64,000 nt of DNA from Streptomyces formicae (GTDB lineage: Bacteria; Actinomycetota; Actinomycetes; Streptomycetales; Streptomycetaceae), in assembly GCF_002556545.1 (NCBI RefSeq), contig NZ_CP022685.1, positions 4,690,001-4,754,000 on the forward strand, written 5' to 3'. This document shows positions 16,666-25,483 of the stretch, in pieces. Each line of letters starts with the position of its first letter. The stretch's first letter is position 1. Position numbers and translations under genes: made by a program. The notes under the pieces were generated by a model. That model did no database searches and was not told the DNA's origin. It saw nothing but the letters and a program-made list of their open reading frames with translations.

Positions 16666-17421
16666 ATGCGCACGAAGAGCTCGAAGAGCACTGACAGCAG
16701 CACTGAACCACGCACTGACGCACGGACCGCGGCAGGAGCCGCCACCGTCCGCACGGGCCGCCGCAGGGCACTCGCCGCGGCCGCCCTGCTGAGCGCGGCC
16801 GCCCTCACGCTGACCGCCTGCGGCAGCGGCGGCGACGACAAGCCCGTCGCCGATGTCTCCGTGGAGAAGGACTCGGGCAAGGCCGCCACGGTCCTGGACA
16901 ACCCGTACAAGAAGCCGAACCTCGTCCTCAAGGACGTGAACGGCAAGAAGTACGACCTGCGCGAGGAGACCAAGGGCAAGGCGACCCTGCTCTACTTCGG
17001 CTACACGCACTGCCCCGACGCCTGCCCCCTGACGATGGGCAACATCGCGGTCGCCAAGAAGGAGCTGGAGAAGTCCGGCCTCTCCAAGGCCGAGCGGGAC
17101 AAGCTCCGGGTCGTCTTCGTCACCACCGACCCCGACCGCGACACTCCCGCCCACCTCAAGGAGTGGCTGGACGGCGTGGACTCCGACTTCGTCGGCCTGA
17201 CCGGCGACTTCGCCACCATCCAGGCCGGGGCCAGCCAGGTCGCGATCAGCGTCGAGCCGACCAAGAAGGACAAGAAGGGCAAGCTCGTCTCGATGCACGG
17301 CACGTCGGTCATCGCGTACTCGCCCAAGACCGACAAGGGATACGTCCTGTACGGCGAGAAGGCCACCGCGGCCGACTACACCAGGGATCTCCCCAAGCTC
17401 ATCAAGGGAGAGACTCCGTGA
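16666..17421 (+). CDS. Sco1/SenC family copper chaperone lipoprotein
   Basis: Sco proteins deliver copper to the Cu(A) site of cytochrome oxidase or to other extracellular copper proteins. A twin-arginine-like basic start is followed by a lipobox (LTLTAC, Cys52). The thioredoxin-fold domain has the copper-binding CxxxC in YTHCPDACPL (Cys116, Cys120) and the third ligand His211 in SMHGTS. Length is 251 residues. The stop overlaps the next start by GTGA, so translation is probably coupled to the PCuAC gene. In S. lividans the equivalent protein supplies copper for morphological development, as I recall. Confidence 0.93.
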   Translation: MRTKSSKSTDSSTEPRTDARTAAGAATVRTGRRRALAAAALLSAAALTLTACGSGGDDKPVADVSVEKDSGKAATVLDNPYKKPNLVLKDVNGKKYDLREETKGKATLLYFGYTHCPDACPLTMGNIAVAKKELEKSGLSKAERDKLRVVFVTTDPDRDTPAHLKEWLDGVDSDFVGLTGDFATIQAGASQVAISVEPTKKDKKGKLVSMHGTSVIAYSPKTDKGYVLYGEKATAADYTRDLPKLIKGETP

Positions 17422-17936
17422 ACCACCGCACCACCACCCACCGCCGCGCCCTCGCGGGCGGCGCCATAGCGCTGGCCGCGGCGCTGACCCTGGCGGGCTG
17501 CGGCGGCGACTCCGACTCCAAGGACTCGGCCGACAAGCCCGAACTGAAGGTCAGCGGGGCCTTCATCCCCGAGCCCACCATGGACGACATGGCCGCGGGC
17601 TTCCTGAAGATCGACAACACGGGCGCCGCCGACGAGCTGACCTCCGCCACCAGCGACATCGCGGGCGACGTCACGCTGCACAGCTCCAAGGGCGGCGCGA
17701 TGAAGGAGCAGGACTCCTTCGCCGTGCCCGCCGACGGCGAGCTCGACTTCACCCGCGGCGGCAACCACCTGATGTTCGAAAAGCTCAAGCGCAAGCCGAA
17801 GCAGGGCGACAAGGTGGCCGTGACACTGCACTTCCAGAAGTCGGACCCGATCAAGGTCGAGGTGCCGGTCAAGGAAGCGACGCACAACCCCGAGCAGCAG
17901 GGCGAGTCGGCACACGGCTCGCACACGTCGCACTGA
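17418..17936 (+). CDS. PCuAC-type periplasmic copper chaperone lipoprotein (ECuC-like)
   Basis: This 172-residue protein has a lipobox (LTLAGC, Cys28) and a cupredoxin-like PCuAC domain. The Cu(I) motif is visible: His88 and Met95 (LHSSKGGAM), then His117 and Met119 (NHLMF). The His-rich tail HGSHTSH may add a second copper site. The family passes Cu(I) to Sco and Cu(A) centres. It starts at GTG with GGGAGAG just upstream and overlaps the Sco stop codon by four bases. Confidence 0.92.
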   Translation: MNHRTTTHRRALAGGAIALAAALTLAGCGGDSDSKDSADKPELKVSGAFIPEPTMDDMAAGFLKIDNTGAADELTSATSDIAGDVTLHSSKGGAMKEQDSFAVPADGELDFTRGGNHLMFEKLKRKPKQGDKVAVTLHFQKSDPIKVEVPVKEATHNPEQQGESAHGSHTSH

Positions 17937-17950
17937 GGGACGGACCGTTG

Positions 17951-19897
17951 ATGCAGACCATCGCTCCCCGCTCCAGGACCGCTCGCCGCGCCCGGACCGG
18001 TATGCCACGCCTCCTGCGGCTCCTCCTGGTGATCGTCGCCGCGACCGGCGCGTTCCTCGCCGGTGCCGCACCCGCCTCCGCGCACGCCGCGCTGACGGGC
18101 AGCGACCCGAAGCAGGGAGCGGTGGTCCCCAAGGCGCCCGACCAGGTGAAGCTCACCTTCTCCGAGAAGGTCGCCATGTCGGACGGCTCCGTGCGGGTGC
18201 TCGACCCGTCCGGCAAGCGCGCCGATACCAAGAAGACCACCGACCTCGGCTCCAACACCTACGGCGTGAAGCTCCGTCCCGGCCTGCCCGACGGCACCTT
18301 CACCGTCGCCTACCAGGTGGTCTCCGCCGACAGCCACCCCGTCGCCGGCGCCTTCACGTTCTCCATCGGCGCGCCCTCCGACACCAAGGTCGCGCTCCCC
18401 GACCAGGAAGCGGGCGGCGGCCTGGTCGGCGTGCTCTACGACATCGCGCGCTACTTCTCGTACGCCGGGTTCATCCTGGTCGTCGGCGGCGCCGCCTTCG
18501 TGCTCGGCTGCTGGCCGCGCGGCGCGGGCGTACGCCCCGTCCAGCGCCTGGTGACGTACGGCTGGGTCACGCTGACCGGCGCCACACTCGCCCTCCTCCT
18601 GCTGCGCGCCCCCTACACCGGTTCCGGCAAGCTCGCCGACGCCTTCGACATGGGCAAGCTCGGCGACGTCCTCAACACCAAGACCGGCGCGGCCCTGGTC
18701 TCCCGGCTGCTGCTGCTCGCCGCCGCCGCGCTGTTCATCGCGGTGCTCTTCGGGGCATACGAGAAGCGGACGGACCCCAAGGAGAAGAAGGACCTCACCT
18801 TCGGGCTGGCCATCGGCGGCAGCGTCGTCGCCATCGGGATCGCGGCGACCTGGGCGATGGCCGAGCACGCCTCGACCGGCCTCCAGGCGGGGCTCGCGAT
18901 GCCCGTCGACGTGCTGCACCTGCTGGCCGTAGCCGCCTGGCTCGGCGGGCTCGCGACGCTCCTCGTCGCGCTCTACCGCACGCCGTCGGTGGAGGAGGCG
19001 GCCGTGCGGCGGTTCTCGCGGCTCGCCTTCACCAGCGTCGTCGTCCTCGCCGCGACCGGCCTCTACCAGTCGTGGCGGCAGGTCGGCTCGTGGTCGGCCC
19101 TGACCGGCACGTCGTACGGGCAGTTGCTGCTCGTCAAGGTCGGCCTGGTCGTCGTCCTGGTGGGCGTCGCCTCCATCTCGCGGCGCTGGACCGGGCGCAT
19201 CGCCGCCGAGGCGGGCGGGCTCGCCCCGGAGGCCGCGGCCGCCGTGGTCGTCGAGCAGCGTGCCGCCGTGGTCGTCGAGCAGCGCACGCAGAAGCCCGTC
19301 ACGGTGCCGTCCGGCGGCGCCGACGCCCGGCGCTCCGCCCAGCTCGCCCGCCAGCGGGCGGCCATGGCGAGCGCCCGCGAGAAGCGCGTGCGCGACGCCG
19401 ACCCGCACCGCTCAGGACTGCGCCGTTCGGTGCTCACCGAGGCGGGCATCGCCGTCGTCCTGCTCGCCGTCACCACGATCCTGACGACCACCGAGCCGGG
19501 CCGCACGGAGGAGGAGGCCGCCAAGGCCACCTCCGCGGCGGCGCAGCAGCGCTCGGGCCCGCTCACCCTCAAGGTGCCCTTCGACACGGGCGGCCAGGAC
19601 GGCAGGGGCACGGTGCAGCTCGACCTCGACCCGGGCCGCACCGGCAGCAACGACCTGCACATCTACGTGAAGCGGCCCAACGGCAGCGCCTTCGACATCC
19701 CCGAGGTGAAGGTCTCCTTCACGCTGGAGTCGAAGGACGTCGGACCGCTGCCCGTCGCTCCCGACCACATCGCCACCGGACACTGGAGTGCGAGCGGGGT
19801 GCAGATCCCGATGGCGGGCGACTGGAAGATCGCGGTGACCGTGCGGACCTCGGACATCGACCAGGTCACCGTGAAGAAGAACGCGCAGATCGGCTGA
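17951..19897 (+). CDS. CopC-CopD fusion copper resistance/uptake protein
   Basis: A signal peptide ends at ASA, exposing the N-terminal His of the CopC domain (HAALTGSDP, about 45-145), which binds Cu(II). The CopD domain follows with about eight membrane helices (about 155-440). A cytoplasmic basic segment then leads to another helix and an extracellular beta domain (about 535-648) resembling FixH/YtkA-like modules. AAVVVEQR is directly duplicated in the linker near residue 430. The first candidate codon is TTG at 17948; ATG 17951 is preferred. It lies 14 bases after the PCuAC gene in the same operon. Confidence 0.9.
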   Translation: MQTIAPRSRTARRARTGMPRLLRLLLVIVAATGAFLAGAAPASAHAALTGSDPKQGAVVPKAPDQVKLTFSEKVAMSDGSVRVLDPSGKRADTKKTTDLGSNTYGVKLRPGLPDGTFTVAYQVVSADSHPVAGAFTFSIGAPSDTKVALPDQEAGGGLVGVLYDIARYFSYAGFILVVGGAAFVLGCWPRGAGVRPVQRLVTYGWVTLTGATLALLLLRAPYTGSGKLADAFDMGKLGDVLNTKTGAALVSRLLLLAAAALFIAVLFGAYEKRTDPKEKKDLTFGLAIGGSVVAIGIAATWAMAEHASTGLQAGLAMPVDVLHLLAVAAWLGGLATLLVALYRTPSVEEAAVRRFSRLAFTSVVVLAATGLYQSWRQVGSWSALTGTSYGQLLLVKVGLVVVLVGVASISRRWTGRIAAEAGGLAPEAAAAVVVEQRAAVVVEQRTQKPVTVPSGGADARRSAQLARQRAAMASAREKRVRDADPHRSGLRRSVLTEAGIAVVLLAVTTILTTTEPGRTEEEAAKATSAAAQQRSGPLTLKVPFDTGGQDGRGTVQLDLDPGRTGSNDLHIYVKRPNGSAFDIPEVKVSFTLESKDVGPLPVAPDHIATGHWSASGVQIPMAGDWKIAVTVRTSDIDQVTVKKNAQIG

Positions 19898-19908
19898 ACG
19901 GAACCACC

Positions 19909-21153
19909 ATGGCGGACAACGGGATCTCGCGGCGTCGGCTGCTCGGCACCGCGGGCGCGACCGGCCTCGCGCTCGGCGCGGGGGGCGGCGCGGTCGGCTA
20001 TGCCGCGGCCTCCTCGGGCTCGGGCTCGTCCTCGGACGGGTCGAAGGCGGCGCTCGCGTCGCTCGGCACGGACGAGGTGATGTTTCACGGGAAACATCAG
20101 CCCGGCATCACCACACCCACGCAGGCCCGGGGCCATCTCGTCGCCTTCGACCTGACGGCGGGCGCGGGCCGCAAGGAGGCGGCGGCCCTGCTGCGCCGCT
20201 GGTCGGGCACTGCCGCGCGGCTGATGGCGGGCGAGCCCGTGGAGGGCGACGACACATCGGTCGCCCGGGACGCGGGCCCCTCCTCCCTCACCGTCACGTT
20301 CGGCTTCGGCGCGAGCTTCTTCGGCCGTACGGGACTGGCGAAGCAGCGCCCCGACGCCCTCGATCCACTGCCGCACTTCTCGTCCGACCGGCTCGACAAG
20401 GCGCGCAGCAACGGCGATCTGTGGGTGCAGATCGGTGCGAACGACGCGCTGGTCGCCTTCCACGCGCTGCGGGCGATCCAGCGGGACGCGGCGGGGGCGG
20501 CGCGCGTGCGCTGGCAGATGAACGGCTTCAACCGCTCGCCCGGCGCCACCGCGCACCCGATGACGACCCGCAACCTGATGGGCCAGGTCGACGGCACGAA
20601 CAACCCGAAGCCGTCGGACAAGGACTTCGACGAGCGCGTCTTCGTGCCCGCCGACGGCGATCCCGCGTGGATGGCGGACGGCTCATACGTGGTGGTGCGC
20701 CGGATCCGGATGCTCCTCGACGACTGGGAGAAGCTCGGCCGCAAGGACCAGGAGGCGGTGATCGGGCGGCACAAGTCGGACGGTTCGCCGCTGACCGGCG
20801 GCACGGAGACCACCGAGCCGCAGTTGGAGAAGACGGGCGCCGACGGCACGCTCGTCATCCCCGTCAACGCCCATGCCCGCATCTCGCGGCCCGACCAGAA
20901 CGGCGGCGCCGCGATGCTGCGCCGCCCCTTCTCGTACCACGACGGCTTCGACGGCAAGGGCGATCCTGACGCCGGGCTGCTCTTCGTCTGCTGGCAGGCG
21001 GACCCGGTCCGCGGCTTCGTCCCCGTACAGCGCAAGCTCGACCGGGGCGACGCCCTGTCGGAGTTCGTCCGGCACGAGTCGAGCGGGCTCTTCGCGGTGC
21101 CGGGCGGGGCGGCGAAGGGCGAGTACGTGGGGCAGCGGCTGCTGGAGGGGTGA
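19909..21153 (+). CDS. dtpA: Tat-exported DyP-type heme peroxidase
   Basis: The twin-arginine signal SRRRLLGTAGATGLALGAG directs export of folded heme protein. The DyP core has the distal GxxDGT motif (GQVDGTNN, Asp228) and the proximal heme His322 in NAHARIS. Length is 414 residues. It ends the copper cluster, as the dye-decolourising peroxidase DtpA does in S. lividans, where copper trafficking and GlxA maturation are linked. A parS-like sequence lies within codons about 57-62 (MFHGK). The start ATG is 11 bases after the CopCD stop. Confidence 0.92.
   Translation: MADNGISRRRLLGTAGATGLALGAGGGAVGYAAASSGSGSSSDGSKAALASLGTDEVMFHGKHQPGITTPTQARGHLVAFDLTAGAGRKEAAALLRRWSGTAARLMAGEPVEGDDTSVARDAGPSSLTVTFGFGASFFGRTGLAKQRPDALDPLPHFSSDRLDKARSNGDLWVQIGANDALVAFHALRAIQRDAAGAARVRWQMNGFNRSPGATAHPMTTRNLMGQVDGTNNPKPSDKDFDERVFVPADGDPAWMADGSYVVVRRIRMLLDDWEKLGRKDQEAVIGRHKSDGSPLTGGTETTEPQLEKTGADGTLVIPVNAHARISRPDQNGGAAMLRRPFSYHDGFDGKGDPDAGLLFVCWQADPVRGFVPVQRKLDRGDALSEFVRHESSGLFAVPGGAAKGEYVGQRLLEG
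20082..20095. promoter_or_regulatory. parS-like ParB-binding site (one mismatch)
   Basis: GTTTCACGGGAAAC differs from the parS core GTTTCACGTGAAAC at one central base. It lies inside the dtpA coding sequence, in the variable region after the signal peptide. Confidence 0.7.
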
Positions 21154-21257
21154 GCGGGGTGCCCGGGTGCGGCGGGGCCCGCGCGTTCCGCCGTGGGGCG
21201 GGGGTCGCCCTGTGAGACGCGTGAGCCAGGCCACGTACGGGCCATTAGGGTGACGGT

Positions 21258-22193
21258 ATGTCGGCGACGCGCTACACCTATCTCGGCCCCGAAGGCACCT
21301 TCACCGAGGCCGCTCTCCGCACGCTGCCCGAGGCGGCCGCACGGGAGCTGGTCCCGATGGTGTCCGTACCGGCCACGCTCGACGCGGTGCGGAACGGCGA
21401 GGCCGCGGCCGCGCTCGTGCCCATCGAGAACTCGGTCGAGGGCGGCGTCACCACCACCGTCGACGAGCTCGCCAAGGGCGAGCCCCTGATGATCTACCGC
21501 GAGGTGGTCCTGCCGATCGCCTTCGCGCTGCTCGTGCGCCCGGGCACCGCGCTCACGGACATCAAGACGGTGACCGGCCACCCGGTGGCCCAGCCCCAGG
21601 TGCGCAACTGGCTCTCCGCACACCTGCCCGACGCCCTGTGGGAGTCGGCCGCGTCGAACGCGGACGGCGCGCGCCTGGTCCAGGAGGGCCGCTTCGACGC
21701 CGCCTTCGCGGGTGAGTTCGCCGCGGCGACGTACGGGCTCGTGCCGCTGGTCAGCGAGATCCACGACGCGGCGAACGCCGAGACGCGCTTCGTGCTGGTC
21801 GGCCGCCCGGCCAGGCCCGCCGCACCGACGGGCGCCGACAAGACCTCCGTCGTCATCTGGCTCGGCGACGACCACCCCGGCGCCCTGCTCGAACTGCTCC
21901 AGGAGTTCGCCGTGCGCGGCGTCAACCTCATGCGGATCGAATCGCGCCCGACCGGTCGGGGCATCGGCAACTACTGCTTCTCGGTGGACGCCGAGGGACA
22001 CATCACCGACCGCCGGGTCGGCGAGGCCCTGATGGGCCTGAAGCGGATCTGCCCCCAGGTGCGCTTCCTCGGCTCGTACCCGCGGGCCGGAGTGGCTCCC
22101 GCGGACGTGCGGACGTTGCGGCCCGGCACGTCGGACGAGGCGTTCATGGCGGCGGCGGACTGGCTGGCGCGCAGCCAGGACGGCCGTTTCTAG
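21258..22193 (+). CDS. pheA: prephenate dehydratase
   Basis: This enzyme converts prephenate to phenylpyruvate in phenylalanine synthesis. The catalytic domain (about 1-190) has YLGPEGTFTE at its start, IENSVEGGV, and the conserved ETRFVLVG with the catalytic Thr-Arg-Phe. The regulatory ACT domain (about 200-285) has the phenylalanine-binding ESRP in RIESRPTG. Length is 311 residues, the monofunctional form. ATG at 21258 is preceded by AGGGTGACGG. It lies about 100 bases after dtpA and before the DnaA-box cluster. Confidence 0.95.
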   Translation: MSATRYTYLGPEGTFTEAALRTLPEAAARELVPMVSVPATLDAVRNGEAAAALVPIENSVEGGVTTTVDELAKGEPLMIYREVVLPIAFALLVRPGTALTDIKTVTGHPVAQPQVRNWLSAHLPDALWESAASNADGARLVQEGRFDAAFAGEFAAATYGLVPLVSEIHDAANAETRFVLVGRPARPAAPTGADKTSVVIWLGDDHPGALLELLQEFAVRGVNLMRIESRPTGRGIGNYCFSVDAEGHITDRRVGEALMGLKRICPQVRFLGSYPRAGVAPADVRTLRPGTSDEAFMAAADWLARSQDGRF

Positions 22194-22235
22194 CCGTTTC
22201 CAGCCAACCGACCCAGTCCTACCTGCAGATTTACG

Positions 22236-22547
22236 TTGTCCACAGAAGTTATCCACAGGTGTGCGTCTCGACCTGGGGACAAGTCGACAACGAAGCACGA
22301 CATGGTCGACAAATCTGCCTACAGGACCCAACTCCGTCCACAGTCCCGCACGTCACCCCTCGTCCACTCTTTTCCATTGATCAACTCTTTGGAGCGAACC
22401 ATTTCCACTCGAAAGTGGGGATGGGTGTGGTTTGGGAAGGGAATCCTTCGCCCCGCACGCGGCTTTGGGAATGACTACTTCCGGCATCCACAGATCTTTC
22501 GCACACCCTGTGGATAACTCTTCGGAGGGCTTCATTCCTGTGGACAA
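22236..22547. promoter_or_regulatory. cluster of DnaA boxes between pheA and serS
   Basis: Four perfect boxes are present: TTGTCCACA 22236-22244 (+), TTATCCACA 22249-22257 (+), TGTGGATAA 22509-22517 (-) and TGTGGACAA 22539-22547 (-). Weaker boxes lie between them: TGGGGACAA 22274-22282 (one mismatch), then CCGTCCACA 22334-22342 and GCATCCACA 22484-22492 (two each). The outer pairs face inward. The 636-base intergenic region is AT-richer than its flanks and has no gene. Published work described DnaA-box clusters outside oriC in S. coelicolor (names H24, H69 and D78 as I recall); this may be one of them. Confidence 0.85.
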
Positions 22548-22710
22548 CAGGGGCACGCCCACGCCCCAAGTCCCGCCTCCCGCAAGGGGTTCGGGTCAAG
22601 GTGGCGGGGGCACTCTGCCCCATTTCGGGGATTGGCACCTTTTCTATTGACCGGCCGCCGACGCCTGCGGGATGGATCCTTTCCGGCCGAATCGATCTTG
22701 ATTAAGCGCA

Positions 22711-22741
22711 CCTCGAACCAGGATCGAACCGGGATCGAACC
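22711..22741. repeat. three short direct repeats upstream of serS
   Basis: The core TCGAACC occurs three times, the last two as GGATCGAACC, with a period of about 10-11 bp. They lie about 90-120 bases before the serS start, in the promoter-proximal part of the DnaA-box intergenic region. Confidence 0.5.
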
Positions 22742-22829
22742 AGGAATTCATTTCCTAGCAAACCGGGCATAACGTACACAATGGAATATCGAGTCGTGGG
22801 CCGGAACCGCGCGACGGTAGCCTTGAGGG

Positions 22830-24107
22830 GTGATTGACCTTCGCCTGCTCCGTGAGGACCCCGACCGTGTTCGCGCCTCCCAGCGCGCCCGTGGAGAGGA
22901 CGTCGCGCTCGTCGACGCCCTGCTCTCCGCCGACGAGCGGCGCAGGTCGTCCGGCGTCCGCTTCGACGAGCTGCGCTCCGAGCAGAAGTCGCTCGGCAAG
23001 CTCATCCCCAAGGCCACGCCCGAGGAGCGCGCCGAGCTCCTGACGAAGGCCGAGCAGCTCAAGGTCGACGTCAAGGCCGCGGAGGCCGCTCAGAACGAGG
23101 CCGACGAAGAGACCAAGAGCCTGCTCCTGAAGCTCGGCAACATCGTCCACACGGACGTCCCGGTCGGCGGCGAGGAGGACTTCGTCGTCCTCGACACGAT
23201 CGGCACCCCGCGCGACTTCGCGGCCGAGGGCTTCGAGCCGAAGGACCACCTGGAGCTCGGCGAGGCGCTCGGCGCCATCGACGTCGAGCGCGGCGCGAAG
23301 GTCTCGGGCTCGCGCTTCTACTACCTCACCGGCGTCGGCGCGCTCCTGGAGCTCGCCCTGGTGAACGCGGCGATCGCGCAGGCGACGGAGGCCGGGTTCG
23401 TCCCGATGCTGACGCCCGCCCTGGTGCGCCCGCGCGCCATGGAGGGCACCGGCTTCCTCGGCCAGGCCGCGGACAACGTGTACCACCTGGAGAAGGACGA
23501 CTACTACCTGGTCGGCACCTCCGAGGTGGCCCTCGCCGGGTACCACATGGACGAGATCATCGAAGCCGACAAGCTGCCCCTGCGGTACGCCGGGTTCTCG
23601 CCCTGCTTCCGCCGCGAGGCGGGCACGTACGGCAAGGACACCCGCGGCATCTTCCGTGTGCACCAGTTCGACAAGGTCGAGATGTTCTCGTACGTCGACC
23701 CGGCCGACGCGGAGAACGAGCACCAGCGCCTCCTGGAGTGGGAGAAGCAGTGGCTGACCGGCCTCGGCCTGCCCTTCCAGGTGATCGACGTCGCCACCGG
23801 TGACCTCGGCTCCTCGGCCTCGCGCAAGTTCGACTGCGAGGCGTGGATCCCCACCCAGGGCAAGTACCGCGAGCTCACCTCGGCCTCGAACTGCGACGGC
23901 TTCCAGGCCCGCCGCCTCTCGGTGCGCATGCGCGAGGGCAAGAAGGTCCAGCCGCTCGCGACGCTGAACGGCACGCTGTGCGCCGTCCCGCGCACCATCG
24001 TGGCCATCCTGGAGAATCACCAGCAGGCCGACGGCTCCGTGGTGGTGCCCGAGGTGCTGCGTCCGTACCTCGGGGGACGAGAGATCCTGGAGCCCATCGC
24101 CAAGTGA
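22830..24107 (+). CDS. serS: seryl-tRNA synthetase
   Basis: This class II synthetase charges tRNA-Ser. Residues 1-105 form the N-terminal coiled-coil arm ([20 protein letters not shown], then the [11 protein letters not shown] helix) that grips the long variable arm of tRNA-Ser. The catalytic domain shows motif 2 in [23 protein letters not shown] and motif 3 in [17 protein letters not shown]. Length 425 matches the family. The GTG start directly follows a GAGGG sequence. Two tRNA-Ser genes lie in this window. It overlaps the next gene by GTGA. Confidence 0.96.
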   Translation: MIDLRLLREDPDRVRASQRARGEDVALVDALLSADERRRSSGVRFDELRSEQKSLGKLIPKATPEERAELLTKAEQLKVDVKAAEAAQNEADEETKSLLLKLGNIVHTDVPVGGEEDFVVLDTIGTPRDFAAEGFEPKDHLELGEALGAIDVERGAKVSGSRFYYLTGVGALLELALVNAAIAQATEAGFVPMLTPALVRPRAMEGTGFLGQAADNVYHLEKDDYYLVGTSEVALAGYHMDEIIEADKLPLRYAGFSPCFRREAGTYGKDTRGIFRVHQFDKVEMFSYVDPADAENEHQRLLEWEKQWLTGLGLPFQVIDVATGDLGSSASRKFDCEAWIPTQGKYRELTSASNCDGFQARRLSVRMREGKKVQPLATLNGTLCAVPRTIVAILENHQQADGSVVVPEVLRPYLGGREILEPIAK

Positions 24108-24931
24108 GCCACCCTGCTCCGGTCACGCCCTCCTTCCCGTACAAGCTGGTCGCGACCGACCTGGACGGGACGCTGCTGCGGCCCGACGACACGGTTTCGG
24201 AACGGACGCGCGAGGCGCTCACCGCGGCCACCGCGGCGGGCGCGGCGCACATCATCGTCACCGGCCGCGCGGTGCCCTGGACCCGCCACATCCTCGACGA
24301 CCTCGGCTACGAGGGCATCGCGGTGTGCGGGCAGGGCGCGCAGGTCTACCACGCGGGGGAGCACCGGCTGCTCACGTCGGTGACGCTGGACCGGCAGCTG
24401 GCCGGTCTCGCGCTGGCCAAGATCGAGGCGGAGATCGGCCCCCTGGCGCTCGCCGCGAGCCGCGACGGCATCGACGGCGAGGTCCTGGTCGGCCCCGGGT
24501 ACGGGGTGCAGGAGGGCCCGCTCCCGGTGATCCCCTTCACGGACGTCGCCGACCTGTGGGCGGCCCCGCTGAACAAGGTGTACGTCCAGCACCCCGGCCT
24601 CAGCGACGACGCCCTCGCGGACGTGGCCCGTCAGGTGGCGGGCGACCTGGTCGGCGTCACGATGGCGGGCGAAGGCATCGTCGAACTCCTGCCCCTCGGC
24701 CTCTCCAAGGCCACGGGCCTCTCCCTGGCGGCCCGCCGCCTGGGCGCGAAGGCGGCGGACACGATCGCCTTCGGCGACATGCCCAACGACATCCCGATGT
24801 TCGGCTGGGCGGCCCACGGCGTAGCCATGGCCAACGCCCACGAGGAACTCAAGGCGATCGCCGACGAGGTGACCACGTCGAACGAGGCGGAGGGCATCGC
24901 GGTGGTGCTTGAGCGGTTGCTGGGCGCGTGA
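24104..24931 (+). CDS. HAD superfamily hydrolase, Cof type
   Basis: This is a HAD-IIB phosphatase with motif [12 protein letters not shown], motif II (TGRAVPW), motif III lysine in LGLSKATGL and motif [12 protein letters not shown]. Cof-type enzymes dephosphorylate sugar phosphates, flavin or PLP-like substrates; the substrate here is not evident. It has 275 residues and no signal. The GTG start overlaps the serS stop (GTGA), so it is translationally coupled to serS. Confidence 0.9.
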   Translation: MSHPAPVTPSFPYKLVATDLDGTLLRPDDTVSERTREALTAATAAGAAHIIVTGRAVPWTRHILDDLGYEGIAVCGQGAQVYHAGEHRLLTSVTLDRQLAGLALAKIEAEIGPLALAASRDGIDGEVLVGPGYGVQEGPLPVIPFTDVADLWAAPLNKVYVQHPGLSDDALADVARQVAGDLVGVTMAGEGIVELLPLGLSKATGLSLAARRLGAKAADTIAFGDMPNDIPMFGWAAHGVAMANAHEELKAIADEVTTSNEAEGIAVVLERLLGA

Positions 24932-24977
24932 GCCGGGCGCTGAGCCGGGACTTTCATCCCGTCCGGGGGGAAAATTT

Positions 24978-25006
24978 CAGCCCGTCCGGCGTTTGAGGAC
25001 GAACTC
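24978..25006. repeat. dispersed Streptomyces repeat
   Basis: CAGCCCGTCCGGCGTTTGAG and the following GACGAACTC match a short sequence I know as a recurrent Streptomyces intergenic repeat. A truncated copy (CATCCCGTCCGGGG) lies directly upstream from 24955. Confidence 0.6.
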
Positions 25007-25069
25007 GGCGGAGCCGGTGACGACACCGGCCCCGGTGCCGAGCAACGCCAACCGCTCAGCCAAGTGCAG

Positions 25070-25157
<88 letters not shown>

Positions 25158-25412
25158 GGGTGGGCGGCCCGCGCGGAATGACATCCGCGCGCTCGAAGCG
25201 GCCGCCCCGGGCAGCTCCCCCGTGGGCGGGGCTCCTACGGAGTGAGTAACTACTCCGGAGCCTGCCGCGGGCTGCCCTGGTGGGAACTCGACGGACTCGT
25301 TCTGACGGACACGTCGGCTCCTCTCCCAGAAGGTGAGCGCCAGTTGCTGGCGCGGTGACACCAACTACTCTGCCCACACGGCGAGTTCACCGCCACCGAA
25401 TAAAACGGCGCA

Positions 25413-25440
25413 CCCTCCCACCAGCCTGCTGATGGGAGGG
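25413..25440 (-). terminator. terminator of ABC transporter operon
   Basis: On the minus strand CCCTCCCA pairs with TGGGAGGG around a 12-base loop and is followed within ten bases by TTTTATT. It lies about 45 bases past the permease stop. Confidence 0.75.
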
Positions 25441-25470
25441 TGAAAGCAACGGCGACGTCAGAGCGACCGC

Positions 25471-25482
25471 GGGGGGGGGGGG
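25471..25482. repeat. G12 homopolymer
   Basis: Twelve consecutive G (C on the coding strand) lie one base beyond the stop codon of the permease gene. Long G runs are slippage-prone in replication and in sequencing. Confidence 0.9.
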
Positions 25483-25483
25483 C

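Larger units (their letters stand above)
25158..25483. other. intergenic region between tRNA-Ser and ABC operon
   Basis: This region contains the tRNA promoter on the minus strand, the terminator of the ABC operon and a G12 tract. A dyad of the type CTCCTACGGAG...CTCCGGAG lies near 25227-25262. No coding sequence is seen. Confidence 0.4.

Noticed and set aside
17402..19408. 668-codon minus-strand open frame over PCuAC and CopCD
   Set aside because: The plus strand encodes recognised copper proteins with signal peptides and coupled starts; the minus product is low-complexity Gly/Arg.
22194..22829. DnaA-box region as the chromosomal origin itself
   Set aside because: Only four perfect boxes, and no dnaA or dnaN beside it; Streptomyces oriC has many more boxes between those genes.
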